Of a stretch of 64,000 nt of DNA, positions 50,098-56,535 are shown in pieces; within the stretch, counting starts at the first letter, position 1, and every line of letters starts with the position of its first letter. Under the pieces are notes generated by a model. The model saw only the letters and a program-made list of their open reading frames with translations. It had not been told where the DNA came from and searched no databases. The position numbers were made by a program, and so were the translations under genes. Source of the DNA: Nocardioides kongjuensis (lineage in GTDB: Bacteria; Actinomycetota; Actinomycetes; Propionibacteriales; Nocardioidaceae); assembly GCF_013409625.1 (NCBI RefSeq), contig NZ_JACCBF010000001.1, positions 1,054,001-1,118,000 on the forward strand, written 5' to 3'.

Positions 50098-51213
50098 GTG
50101 GGCGTGCTGAGCGGAGGACCGGCCGAGACCCCCCTGACGGGGCAGGTCGCGCTGCCGGAGCGGATCCGGTCGCCGTGGTGGCAGCTGGGACGCCGCCTGC
50201 TGCTGGCGTTCGCGATCCTCGCCGGCACCGTGCTGCTGGTCTACCTCGACCGCGAGGGGTACCGCGACACCGGCGACGCGACCGCGGCCGACCCGAACGG
50301 CACCATCTCGCTGATCGACTCGGTCTACTACACGACGGTCACGCTGAGCACGACCGGCTACGGCGACATCTCGCCGATCAGCGACGGCGCCCGCCTGGTC
50401 AACGCCTTCATCATCACGCCGGCCCGCATCGGGTTCCTGGTCCTGTTGATCGGCACCACGCTCGAGGTGCTCGCGCAGCGCAGCCGCGAGCTCTTCCGCA
50501 TCTCTCGTTGGAGGAAGCAGATGGGACACCACGTCGTGGTGATCGGCTACGGCACCAAGGGCCGCAGTGCCGTCGAGACGCTGGTCGGCAACGGGCTCGA
50601 CCGCGAGCACGTCGTGGTCGTTGACCCGAGCCCGGTCGCCCTTGCCGACGCGCACGCCGACCAGCTCGCCGTCGTCACCGGCGACGCGACCCGCCGCGGC
50701 GTCCTGCAGCGCGCGGGCGTCGCGGAGGCCGACCAGGTCATCATCACGACCGGTCGCGACGACTCCAACGTGCTCGCCGCCCTGACGGTGCGCCAGCTCA
50801 ACCCCGACGCCTGGATCGTCGCGGCCGTGAGCGAGCAGGAGAACGCCCCGCTGATGCGCCAGTCCGGCGCCGACTCGGTCATCACCTCCTCCGACGCCGT
50901 CGGCCGGCTCCTCGGCCTCTCGACGCTCTCGCCGACGCTGGGCACGGTGATGGAGGACCTGCTGACCTACGGCGAGGGTCTCGAGGTCGCCGAGCGCGAG
51001 CTGCTCGTCAACGAGGTCGGCATGCCGCCCCAGTCGCTGCCCGACCAGGTGATCGCGGTGATCCGTGACGAGAAGGTCTACCGCTACTTCGACCCGGTCG
51101 TGACCCTGCTCGCGCGTGGCGACCGGCTGGTCGTCGTGCGCCCGGCCAAGGAGCTGCCGTGGGCGCCGCGTCCCGGCACCCACGACGAGGACTTCGCCAC
51201 CGACGAGGACTGA
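50098..51213 (+). CDS. Two-TM potassium channel with RCK domain
   Basis: 371 residues from GTG. First membrane helix about residues 30-52, pore loop with selectivity filter TTGYGD near residue 85, second helix ending with IGTTLEVLAQ, then a RCK/TrkA-N nucleotide-binding domain (HVVVIGYGTKGRSAVETL; DRDHVVVVDPSP-type Rossmann acid as VVVDPS) and a TrkA-C-like end. This is the MthK/Kch layout, a ligand-gated K+ channel of the cytoplasmic membrane. The GTG is preceded by TAGGTT, overlapping the yihY stop. A GC hairpin follows 23 nt past its end. Confidence 0.92.
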   Translation: MGVLSGGPAETPLTGQVALPERIRSPWWQLGRRLLLAFAILAGTVLLVYLDREGYRDTGDATAADPNGTISLIDSVYYTTVTLSTTGYGDISPISDGARLVNAFIITPARIGFLVLLIGTTLEVLAQRSRELFRISRWRKQMGHHVVVIGYGTKGRSAVETLVGNGLDREHVVVVDPSPVALADAHADQLAVVTGDATRRGVLQRAGVAEADQVIITTGRDDSNVLAALTVRQLNPDAWIVAAVSEQENAPLMRQSGADSVITSSDAVGRLLGLSTLSPTLGTVMEDLLTYGEGLEVAERELLVNEVGMPPQSLPDQVIAVIRDEKVYRYFDPVVTLLARGDRLVVVRPAKELPWAPRPGTHDEDFATDED

Positions 51214-51236
51214 CCCGGGCCCGGTCGGGACCCTCG

Positions 51237-51258
51237 CCGGGACCACTGGTCCTCCCGG
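51237..51258 (+). terminator. Hairpin after the potassium channel gene
   Basis: CCGGGACC-act-GGTCCtCCCGG, a GC stem with one bulged base, 23 nt past the stop codon. No T-run. Confidence 0.45.
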
Positions 51259-51359
51259 ACTACACGGGTCGCCGACGACCGTCCTGACCTGCGGGTCGAT
51301 CGGTCCGAACCCCGTGGCGCCGCGCGACATCGGGTGGGCGAACCGGCAGTGTTGGCCGC

Positions 51360-51533
51360 ATGGGGAAGGACTTCGGACCGTGGGTGCGCCACGACTGGTG
51401 CCCACGCTGCTACCGGCTGACGGAGCAGACGCGCTGGTACCGCCGGCTGCTGGGGGAACCGCCCGACCAGCACGAGCGGCGGGTGCGCTGCAACGAGTGC
51501 TCGGCCGACCTCGACCACGCCGCGGCCAGCTGA
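51360..51533 (+). CDS. Small zinc-ribbon protein
   Basis: 57 residues: MGKDFGPWVRHDWCPRCYRL, then TRWYRRLLGEPPDQHERR, then VRCNECSADLDHAAAS. Two CxxC pairs (CPRC and CNEC) 27 residues apart would bind one zinc. Codon choice has the strong third-position GC of neighbours. No Shine-Dalgarno is obvious. It is too short for many gene finders. Unknown function; it may interact with nucleic acid or protein. Confidence 0.6.
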   Translation: MGKDFGPWVRHDWCPRCYRLTEQTRWYRRLLGEPPDQHERRVRCNECSADLDHAAAS

Positions 51534-51616
51534 TCCCGGGCGGCTGAGGCCGCAGGGTTGCGCTCGGGGGATCGGGTACTGCGCGTGCGTAGCCCGTATC
51601 CGAGGAGGAGGCACCC

Positions 51617-52000
51617 ATGCACCGCAAGAGCACGGCCGAACTGCTGAGGGACGACCTGCGCGACCTCGTCGACGCCGTCGTGCCCGACGTCGAGTCCGCG
51701 GTCCACAACGTGGCGGAGAAGGCCCCGCCCCTGATCCACCACGGCCGTGCGGCGGCCATGGAGAAGGGCGCGCTCGCGGCGACCTCGCTCGCGCGACGGA
51801 TCCCCGACCCGGTCCTCGACCGGCTGCCGGACACCGTCTCGGACCGCATCCCGCAACCGCACCGCCGCCGCGGCCGGGCGCTGGTGGTGCTCGGCGTGCT
51901 CGGCGTCCTGGGGGCGGCCGCCGCCGTGGTCGCGCGTCGTCGGCAGGCCCCGCCGGAGCGTCCGGTCGCGACCGGGATCGAGGAGCAGAGCCCGTCCTGA
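51617..52000 (+). CDS. Small membrane-anchored protein of unknown function
   Basis: 127 residues. A helical, amphipathic N-terminal two-thirds (TAELLRDDLRDLVDAVVPDV; ALAATSLARRIPDPVLDRLP) and one C-terminal membrane segment (RALVVLGVLGVLGAAAAVVA, about 88-107) followed by a basic stretch. It has the look of actinobacterial stress proteins of the YtxH/DUF type. GAGGAGGAGG precedes the ATG. A sequence GGTT-N14-GGGTAC at 51556-51579 resembles the promoters of SigF/SigB-type stress sigma factors, but only loosely. Confidence 0.6.
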   Translation: MHRKSTAELLRDDLRDLVDAVVPDVESAVHNVAEKAPPLIHHGRAAAMEKGALAATSLARRIPDPVLDRLPDTVSDRIPQPHRRRGRALVVLGVLGVLGAAAAVVARRRQAPPERPVATGIEEQSPS

Positions 52001-52005
52001 CGTAT

Positions 52006-52025
52006 TCGAACATGTGTTCTATTCT
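52006..52025 (+). promoter_or_regulatory. LexA box overlapping the leaderless -10 of the small SOS gene
   Basis: TCGAACATGTGTTCTA (52006-52021) fits the actinobacterial SOS box closely. TATTCT (52020-52025) with 6 nt to the ATG at 52032 is the -10. LexA binding would directly cover it. Confidence 0.85.
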
Positions 52026-52031
52026 GGCCTC

Positions 52032-52241
52032 ATGGCGGGGGTTCGACACGTGTGGGTCCGGCTGGCGTTCGTGCCGGTCGAGCTGCCCGGACTGGTCCTC
52101 CACTGGCGCTCCACCGACCACGGCTGGGAGGGCCTGGTGGCGTACGTCGACCGGGAGGGCCGGACCGTGACCGACTGGCTGGCGGCCACTGCCCTGCGGC
52201 CCGTCCCGCTCGAGCAGAAGGGCGGCGCGCCGGCTCCGTGA
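52032..52241 (+). CDS. Small SOS-regulated protein of unknown function
   Basis: 69 residues: MAGVRHVWVRLAFVPVELPG, LVLHWRSTDHGWEGLVAYVD, then REGRTVTDWLAATALRPVPL. It reads as a compact beta-rich domain with aromatic residues and no membrane segment. The frame is open upstream, but the ATG 6 nt after a -10 that sits in a LexA box fixes the start. Similar short SOS-linked proteins are found near the ImuA'-ImuB-DnaE2 mutasome in actinobacteria, but no such genes are in this window. Its place in the SOS response is supported by the operator; its biochemical role is not known. Confidence 0.72.
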   Translation: MAGVRHVWVRLAFVPVELPGLVLHWRSTDHGWEGLVAYVDREGRTVTDWLAATALRPVPLEQKGGAPAP

Positions 52242-52321
52242 CCGCGCCCGGACCGACCACGGAAGTCGTGCGGCGTCATCTCGCCGATTTCGCCCCGCGT
52301 GGCGGTTCGGGCCACTACTCT

Positions 52322-52412
52322 CGGTCCCGGTTCCCCAACCACAGCGTGCCCGACGAACCCCACACTCGCCGGGCACCAGGCGCCCTGCCCGGCCATGCCG
52401 GGCAGGGCGTTC
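52322..52412 (+). ncRNA. Candidate small RNA with terminator
   Basis: TACTCT at 52316-52321 could be a -10, with RNA starting near 52328. Then come a stem GTGCCCG/CGGGCAC (52346-52376) and a strong 13-bp stem CGCCCTGCCCGGC/GCCGGGCAGGGCG with a 3-nt loop (52381-52409) followed by TTCCCCTT. The compact order promoter, stem, terminator without an ORF suggests a small RNA; alternatively the second stem just terminates the SOS gene. No -35 is clear. I recognise no known RNA family. Confidence 0.4.
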
Positions 52413-52791
52413 CCCTTGCCGGCCGATGGCCAGCCGATCGTCGGCATGGTTGCCGGCCTGCTAGTCGGCACGGTTGTCGGCATGGGCACTTCGTGACGCG
52501 GCGGGTAAAGCCTTCGAGAAGTTCGCTCCCGGCCTCCCGTCGCAGACCTATGGTGAGCGAGGACCAGACGAGTCTCGGGACCGGTCCGGTCGCGACGATG
52601 AAGGGATCCCGCGCATGGCGATCGTGCGACGTACACCGCCCGGTGCGGCTCCCTGCATCCCTCCTTCCCCGGCTCGTGGTTGTTCCCTGCGACGAGCCGG
52701 CCGTGGTGAGGCGTCCCCACTCAGCCTGACCATGGGCGGGTGCTCTCCGGGAGACCACTGAGTGCCTGTCGGACCCGGGAGATCCGGGTGT

Positions 52792-52830
52792 CTGCTCCGT
52801 CGCAGGAAGAGCGCACCTGTGACGGAGCAG
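52792..52830. promoter_or_regulatory. 15-bp inverted repeat upstream of yjbQ
   Basis: Arms CTGCTCCGTCGCAGG and CCTGTGACGGAGCAG pair over 15 bp (one G-U) around a 9-nt loop, ending 8 nt before the presumed -10 CATGAT of yjbQ. It may be a terminator for transcription from upstream, or an operator. Confidence 0.45.
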
Positions 52831-52849
52831 ACGACGACATGATGGTCCC

Positions 52850-53254
52850 GTGGACACCGAGACCCGCACCTATCGCACGGGCGACCGCGACGTCGTCCTC
52901 GACCTGACCCGCGACTGCGCGAGGTTCGCGGCCGGCCGTGGCGACGGCCTGCTCCACGTCTTCGTCCCGCACGCCACCTGCGGCCTCGCGATCCTCGAGA
53001 CCGGCGCCGGCAGTGACGACGACCTGCTCTCCGTGCTCGGCGAGCTGCTGCCCGCCGACGACCGCTGGCTGCACCGTCACGGCACCCGCGGCCACGGCCG
53101 TTCGCACGTGCTTCCGGCCCTGGTGCCGCCGTACGCCACGGTCCCGGTGCTCGACGGTCGCCTGGCGCTCGGCACCTGGCAGAGCATCTGCCTGGTCGAC
53201 CTCAACGTCGACAACCACGAGCGCGAGGTGCGGTTCAGCTTCCTCGCGGGCTGA
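52850..53254 (+). CDS. YjbQ-family (UPF0047) protein
   Basis: 134 residues from GTG. Hallmarks: GDGLLHVFVPHATCGLAILE with the conserved His-Ala-Thr motif, RWLHRHGTRGHGRSHVLPAL with the catalytic-site His, and LALGTWQSICLVDLN near the end. Family members have secondary thiamine-phosphate synthase activity in vitro; the main role is unknown. CATGAT 6 nt before the GTG suggests a leaderless start. It is followed by yccF, which has its own -10. Confidence 0.88.
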   Translation: MDTETRTYRTGDRDVVLDLTRDCARFAAGRGDGLLHVFVPHATCGLAILETGAGSDDDLLSVLGELLPADDRWLHRHGTRGHGRSHVLPALVPPYATVPVLDGRLALGTWQSICLVDLNVDNHEREVRFSFLAG

Positions 53255-53263
53255 GCGCCTCCG

Positions 53264-53276
53264 TAGGCTCGCCACC
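53264..53276 (+). promoter_or_regulatory. Leaderless -10 of yccF
   Basis: TAGGCT, then 7 nt, then ATG 53277. Confidence 0.58.
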
Positions 53277-53684
53277 ATGAAGGTGCTGCTCAACGTGATC
53301 TGGCTGGTCCTGTGCGGGTTCTGGATGTTCCTCGGCTACCTGACCGCCGGCGCGCTGTGGTGCATCACCATCATCGGCATCCCGTTCGGGCTGGCGTCCT
53401 TCCGGATCGGCTTCTTCGCGCTGTGGCCGTTCGGGCGCACGGTCGTGGTCAAGCAGAGCGCTGGCATCGCGAGCGGGATCGGCAACGTGCTGTGGCTGGT
53501 GCTCTCCGGGATCTGGCTGGCCATCGGCCACGTCGTCACGGGTGTGCTGCTGTGCCTCACGGTGATCGGCATCCCGCTCGGGGTGGCCAACTTCAAGATG
53601 ATCCCGGTCAGCCTGCTGCCGCTCGGGCGCGAGATCGTGCCGACCGACCGGGCCGGCGCCGTGCTGGCGGGGGCCCGCTTCTGA
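53277..53684 (+). CDS. YccF-family small membrane protein
   Basis: 135 residues with two similar halves, each with a membrane pair: LNVIWLVLCGFWMFLGYLTA, TIIGIPFGLASFRI, and later IGNVLWLVLSGIWLAIGHVV, LTVIGIPLGVANFKMI. The duplicated GIPxG-x-A-x-F motif defines the YccF/DUF307 family. Unknown function, inner membrane. Leaderless start; a stem (GCGGGC at 53685, GCCCGC at 53707) begins right after the stop codon and probably ends the transcript. Confidence 0.88.
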   Translation: MKVLLNVIWLVLCGFWMFLGYLTAGALWCITIIGIPFGLASFRIGFFALWPFGRTVVVKQSAGIASGIGNVLWLVLSGIWLAIGHVVTGVLLCLTVIGIPLGVANFKMIPVSLLPLGREIVPTDRAGAVLAGARF

Positions 53685-53890
53685 GCGGGCCCGGCCGGTC
53701 GGGAATGCCCGCGCCGGTCACGTGGTTGTGGACATCAGCTGGTCCGAGATCATGCCCCCGGGCCTCACCCTTCGCCGCTGAGAGCGGCCACTCGCCGAGA
53801 GGCGGCTGACGGGGCCAGCCGGCAGCACCGCGCAGCCACCCGCCGGGCAGTCCCCGGTCCGGGTGGCTGCGCGCGTCTGCGACGCAACCG
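53685..53890. other. Hairpin-rich intergenic stretch, candidate structured RNA
   Basis: Between convergent yccF and the PLP gene. From left to right: 53685-53712 stem GCGGGC/GCCCGC; 53774-53788 GCCGCT-gag-AGCGGC; 53793-53804 CGCC-gaga-GGCG; 53829-53873 a perfect 14-bp stem CGCGCAGCCACCCG/CGGGTGGCTGCGCG. Two small GAGA-loop stems followed by a long GC stem would fit a small RNA with terminator on the plus strand, or on the minus. No promoter is convincing and no ORF is likely. Confidence 0.4.
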
Positions 53891-53925
53891 ACACGCGTTC
53901 CTCCTCGACTCAGAGGAACGCGTGT
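53891..53925 (-). terminator. Hairpin overlapping the end of the PLP gene
   Basis: Arms ACACGCGTTCCTC/GAGGAACGCGTGT, 13 bp perfect with a 9-nt loop; the stop codon of the minus-strand gene lies in the loop. It probably terminates that operon. Confidence 0.55.
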
Positions 53926-55130
53926 CCCTCTCCGCGGTACGTCGCGACGCTGGCGACGAGCTTCCCGTCGTCGACCAGGTGCAGCTCGTTGACCCGCTCG
54001 CACACCTCGCCCGCCTTCGCGTGCCGGAACCAGACCCGGTCGCCGACCCGGAAGTCGGCGGCGTTGGTGAGCGGGGTCTGCGCCTCGCCGGCACCCTCCA
54101 TCGACGTCAGCCGCAGCCCGGGCGGCCACACCGGCGTGGGGAGCCGGTCCGGGCCGGGGACGCCGCTGGCGACCCAGCCACCGCCGAGCACGGTGGCGAT
54201 GTCGGGTGCCGGACGTCGTACGACACTGGTGACGAAGTACGCCGCGGGCCGGGGCTGGAAGCGGCGGTACCCGTCGAACAGGGTGGGGCAGTAGAGCCCC
54301 GACCCGGCGGCCACCTCGGTGACTGCGTCCTCGGCGACGGTCGTCTCGATGCTGCCGGTGCCGCCGCCGTTGACGAACTCAAGGTCGACGACCTCACGCA
54401 CCGCAGCCACCGCGGCGCCCCGGCGGCGGGCCAGCTCGGCGATCGAGGTCGCCTGGATCGCCCGGACCTGTGCGCGGTGCAGCAGGGAGCCGGTGTTGTC
54501 GCCCAGGCCGGCGACCTGTCCCTCGTAGGCCATCATGCCGACCAGCCGGACCCTCGGGCGGGCGGCGATCGCGAGAGCGGTGCGGCGGGCGGACTCGGGA
54601 GCGTGGACGGGGGAGCGGCGGGTGCCGAGGTGCAGCCGGCCCTGCAGCAGTCGCAGCGACGCGTCGAGGTCGAGGCAGACCCGGATCGGCGGCGCGCCCG
54701 CAGGCAGGGCGCTCTCGATCAGGTCGACCTGCTCCGTCGAGTCGACCATCAGGGTCACCCTGGCGGCCAGCCGCTCGTCGCTCGCGAGCTCCTGGATCGC
54801 GTGCACGTCGGCGGTGGGATAGCCGACCACGACGTCGTCGCAGGTCCGTGCCAGCCAGAGCGCCTCCGGCAGGGTGAGGGCGAGGATGCCCGCGTAGCCG
54901 TCGAGGTCGAGCACCGCGTCGCTGATCGCACGGCAGCGCACCGACTTGGTCGCGAGCCGCACCGGCTTGCCGGCGGCCCTGCTCACCAGGGAGCGGGCGT
55001 TGGTGGCGAGCGCGCCGAGGTCGACGACGGCGTACGGCGGCTCGAGGTGGGCCGTCGCCGCGGCGAGCGCGGCGACGCTGGCCGCGGGCGTGGTGACGGC
55101 CGCGAGGTCGAGGACCCGGGTGGTGGTCAT
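53910..55130 (-). CDS. PLP-dependent amino acid deaminase/aldolase (fold type III)
   Basis: 406 residues. An alanine-racemase-like N-terminal barrel with PLP Lys in PVRLATKSVRCRAI (about residue 60), followed by MMAYEGQVAGLGDN and FVNGGGTGSIETT; the C-terminal domain has HLVDDGKLVASVATYRGEGH-type sequence. This resembles D-threonine aldolase/D-serine dehydratase relatives commonly placed beside a sugar-lactone oxidase in actinobacteria. The reaction is not certain. It starts in an ATGA overlap with the oxidase gene, so the two proteins probably act together. Confidence 0.82.
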   Translation of the reverse strand: MTTTRVLDLAAVTTPAASVAALAAATAHLEPPYAVVDLGALATNARSLVSRAAGKPVRLATKSVRCRAISDAVLDLDGYAGILALTLPEALWLARTCDDVVVGYPTADVHAIQELASDERLAARVTLMVDSTEQVDLIESALPAGAPPIRVCLDLDASLRLLQGRLHLGTRRSPVHAPESARRTALAIAARPRVRLVGMMAYEGQVAGLGDNTGSLLHRAQVRAIQATSIAELARRRGAAVAAVREVVDLEFVNGGGTGSIETTVAEDAVTEVAAGSGLYCPTLFDGYRRFQPRPAAYFVTSVVRRPAPDIATVLGGGWVASGVPGPDRLPTPVWPPGLRLTSMEGAGEAQTPLTNAADFRVGDRVWFRHAKAGEVCERVNELHLVDDGKLVASVATYRGEGHAFL

Positions 55131-56404
55131 CCGAAGATCCGCTCGACGTGGGCGTTGGTGAACACGCCGTCGGGGTCGAAGCGCTTGCGGACGTCGAGGA
55201 AGGCGTCGAACTCGGGGTAGAGCCCACGCAGGGCCTCCGCGCCCAGGGTGTGCCGCTTGCCCCAGTGCGGGCGTGCGCCGTACGCCGCCGCGATCTCCTC
55301 GATCGCCGAGAAGTACTCCTGCCAGGCCATGCCGGCGTACGCGTGGGCGGCGATGTACGCCGTCGGGCGGCCGTACGACGGGCTCAGCATCGACTCCGTG
55401 TCGGCGGCGACGAAGCGCACCTCGAGCGGGAAGTTCACCTCGAACCTGCGGCGCTCGATCATCGCGAGGACGTCGGTGAGCGCCTCGGTGACGGCCTCGC
55501 GCGGGAACGCCCACTCCGTCTCGGTGAACCGGACCAGCCGCGGGCTGGAGAACACGCGGTGGCTGACGTCGACCCGGCTGGAGGAGCCGGCGAGCCGGGT
55601 GACGGCGCGGTTGAGCCGCGGGATCGCCGACGGGTAGCGGCGCCCGGCGCGGCACACCAGGTCGAGCACACGGTTCTCGACGATCACCTCGTCGAGGTAG
55701 GCCCCGACCCTGCCGCGGGTGCTGATCGGCTCGTCGGTGCGGTTGAGCTCCTTGGTGAGCGCGTCGTCGGCGTGCGGGAAGACGAAGAGCTCGAAGTGGT
55801 CATTGCCGTCGGCGTACGCGTCGAGCTCGGCGAGGACCTGGCTCAGCGGGAGCCGGTCACGTCGCTCGTGGAGGCGGAAGGACGGCACCGTGCGCAGGGT
55901 GTACGCCGTCACGACGCCCAGGGCACCGACGCTGACCCGGGCCGCGCGCAGGTCGTCGCCGGCGACCTCGACGACCGTGCCGTCGGCGGTGACCAGCTCG
56001 GCCGACTCGACCAGCGTGGCGAGGTTGCCCAGCTTCGCGCCGGTGCCGTGGGTCGCGGTCGAGATGGCGCCGGCCGTGCTCTGCACGTTGATGTCGCCGA
56101 GGTTGGCGAGGGCCAGGCCGTGGTCGTCGAGCAGGTCGTTGAGGTCGTGCAGCCGGGTGCCGGCGGCGACCCGGACCAGGCCGGTCACGCGGTCGACGTG
56201 GTGCAGTCCGGTCAGCCTGTCGAGGGAGACGAGGGTCCCGTCGGTGACGACGTTGTCGCCGAAGGCGTGCCCGGCGCCGACGACGCGGACGACCTGGCGG
56301 CGCTCGGCAGCGCTGCGGACGGTCGAGACGACCTCGTCGACGGACGACGGCAGGGCGCGCCGAGCCGGGGTGCAGCTCTGGTCGCCGGTCCAGTTCTTCC
56401 ACAT
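55127..56404 (-). CDS. FAD-linked sugar-lactone oxidase (D-arabinono-1,4-lactone oxidase family)
   Basis: 425 residues. The FAD-binding PCMH domain is N-terminal: VVRVVGAGHAFGDNVVTDG, STAGAISTATHGTGAKLGNL, and GALGVVTAYTL. The C-terminal ALO domain ends with RPHWGKRHTL and FLDVRKRFDPDGVFTN. Family members oxidise aldono-lactones or alditols. ATG 56404 chosen (MWKNWTGDQSC), preceded by AGGGTGG; a GTG 6 nt upstream is an alternative. Overlaps the PLP gene. The substrate is not known; the pairing suggests a dedicated two-enzyme pathway. Confidence 0.85.
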   Translation of the reverse strand: MWKNWTGDQSCTPARRALPSSVDEVVSTVRSAAERRQVVRVVGAGHAFGDNVVTDGTLVSLDRLTGLHHVDRVTGLVRVAAGTRLHDLNDLLDDHGLALANLGDINVQSTAGAISTATHGTGAKLGNLATLVESAELVTADGTVVEVAGDDLRAARVSVGALGVVTAYTLRTVPSFRLHERRDRLPLSQVLAELDAYADGNDHFELFVFPHADDALTKELNRTDEPISTRGRVGAYLDEVIVENRVLDLVCRAGRRYPSAIPRLNRAVTRLAGSSSRVDVSHRVFSSPRLVRFTETEWAFPREAVTEALTDVLAMIERRRFEVNFPLEVRFVAADTESMLSPSYGRPTAYIAAHAYAGMAWQEYFSAIEEIAAAYGARPHWGKRHTLGAEALRGLYPEFDAFLDVRKRFDPDGVFTNAHVERIFG

Positions 56405-56535
56405 GGCCACCACCCTGCCCCGGCCCGCCGTACCGGTGAAGCACGGGAATCCGCACCCACTCACACCATCGCGGTTGTCAATCCGGGATGGGTGGTTGTT
56501 TCCGCGCCAGGGGTGGGCGGGGTCACGCTCCTCCC

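Larger units (their letters stand above)
52242..52849. other. 608-bp region without a convincing gene; possible small RNA sites
   Basis: Several short frames exist (for example 52299-52496 and 52548-52733) but none has a ribosome site, a leaderless promoter or protein-like composition. The region is rich in inverted repeats: 52346-52376, 52381-52409, 52669-52700 (arms CCGGCTCGT/ACGAGCCGG) and 52792-52830. It also holds near-repeats of GTCGGCATGG around 52439-52490. It lies between the SOS gene and yjbQ, both on the plus strand. Confidence 0.6.

Noticed and set aside
51241..51359. Possible tRNA suggested by GGTCCGAACCCC-like sequence
   Set aside because: No cloverleaf or anticodon arm could be drawn; the T-arm GGTTCGA is not matched.
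46534..51849. 1771-codon minus-strand frame
   Set aside because: Runs antisense through dctA, yihY and the channel gene; low-complexity Arg/Gly/Asp pattern typical of high-GC antisense frames.
52270..52350. GGGGAACC motif on the minus strand, reminiscent of a c-di-AMP riboswitch core
   Set aside because: No minus-strand gene follows and the other conserved blocks could not be found.
52299..52496. 65-codon ORF ending in a hydrophobic GxxxG-like stretch
   Set aside because: Crosses the terminator-like hairpin, lacks a ribosome site and leaderless -10; the hydrophobic end comes from a short near-repeat.
53774..53804. GAGA-loop stems resembling part of a glycine riboswitch
   Set aside because: The conserved glycine-binding core is missing and no glycine gene follows.
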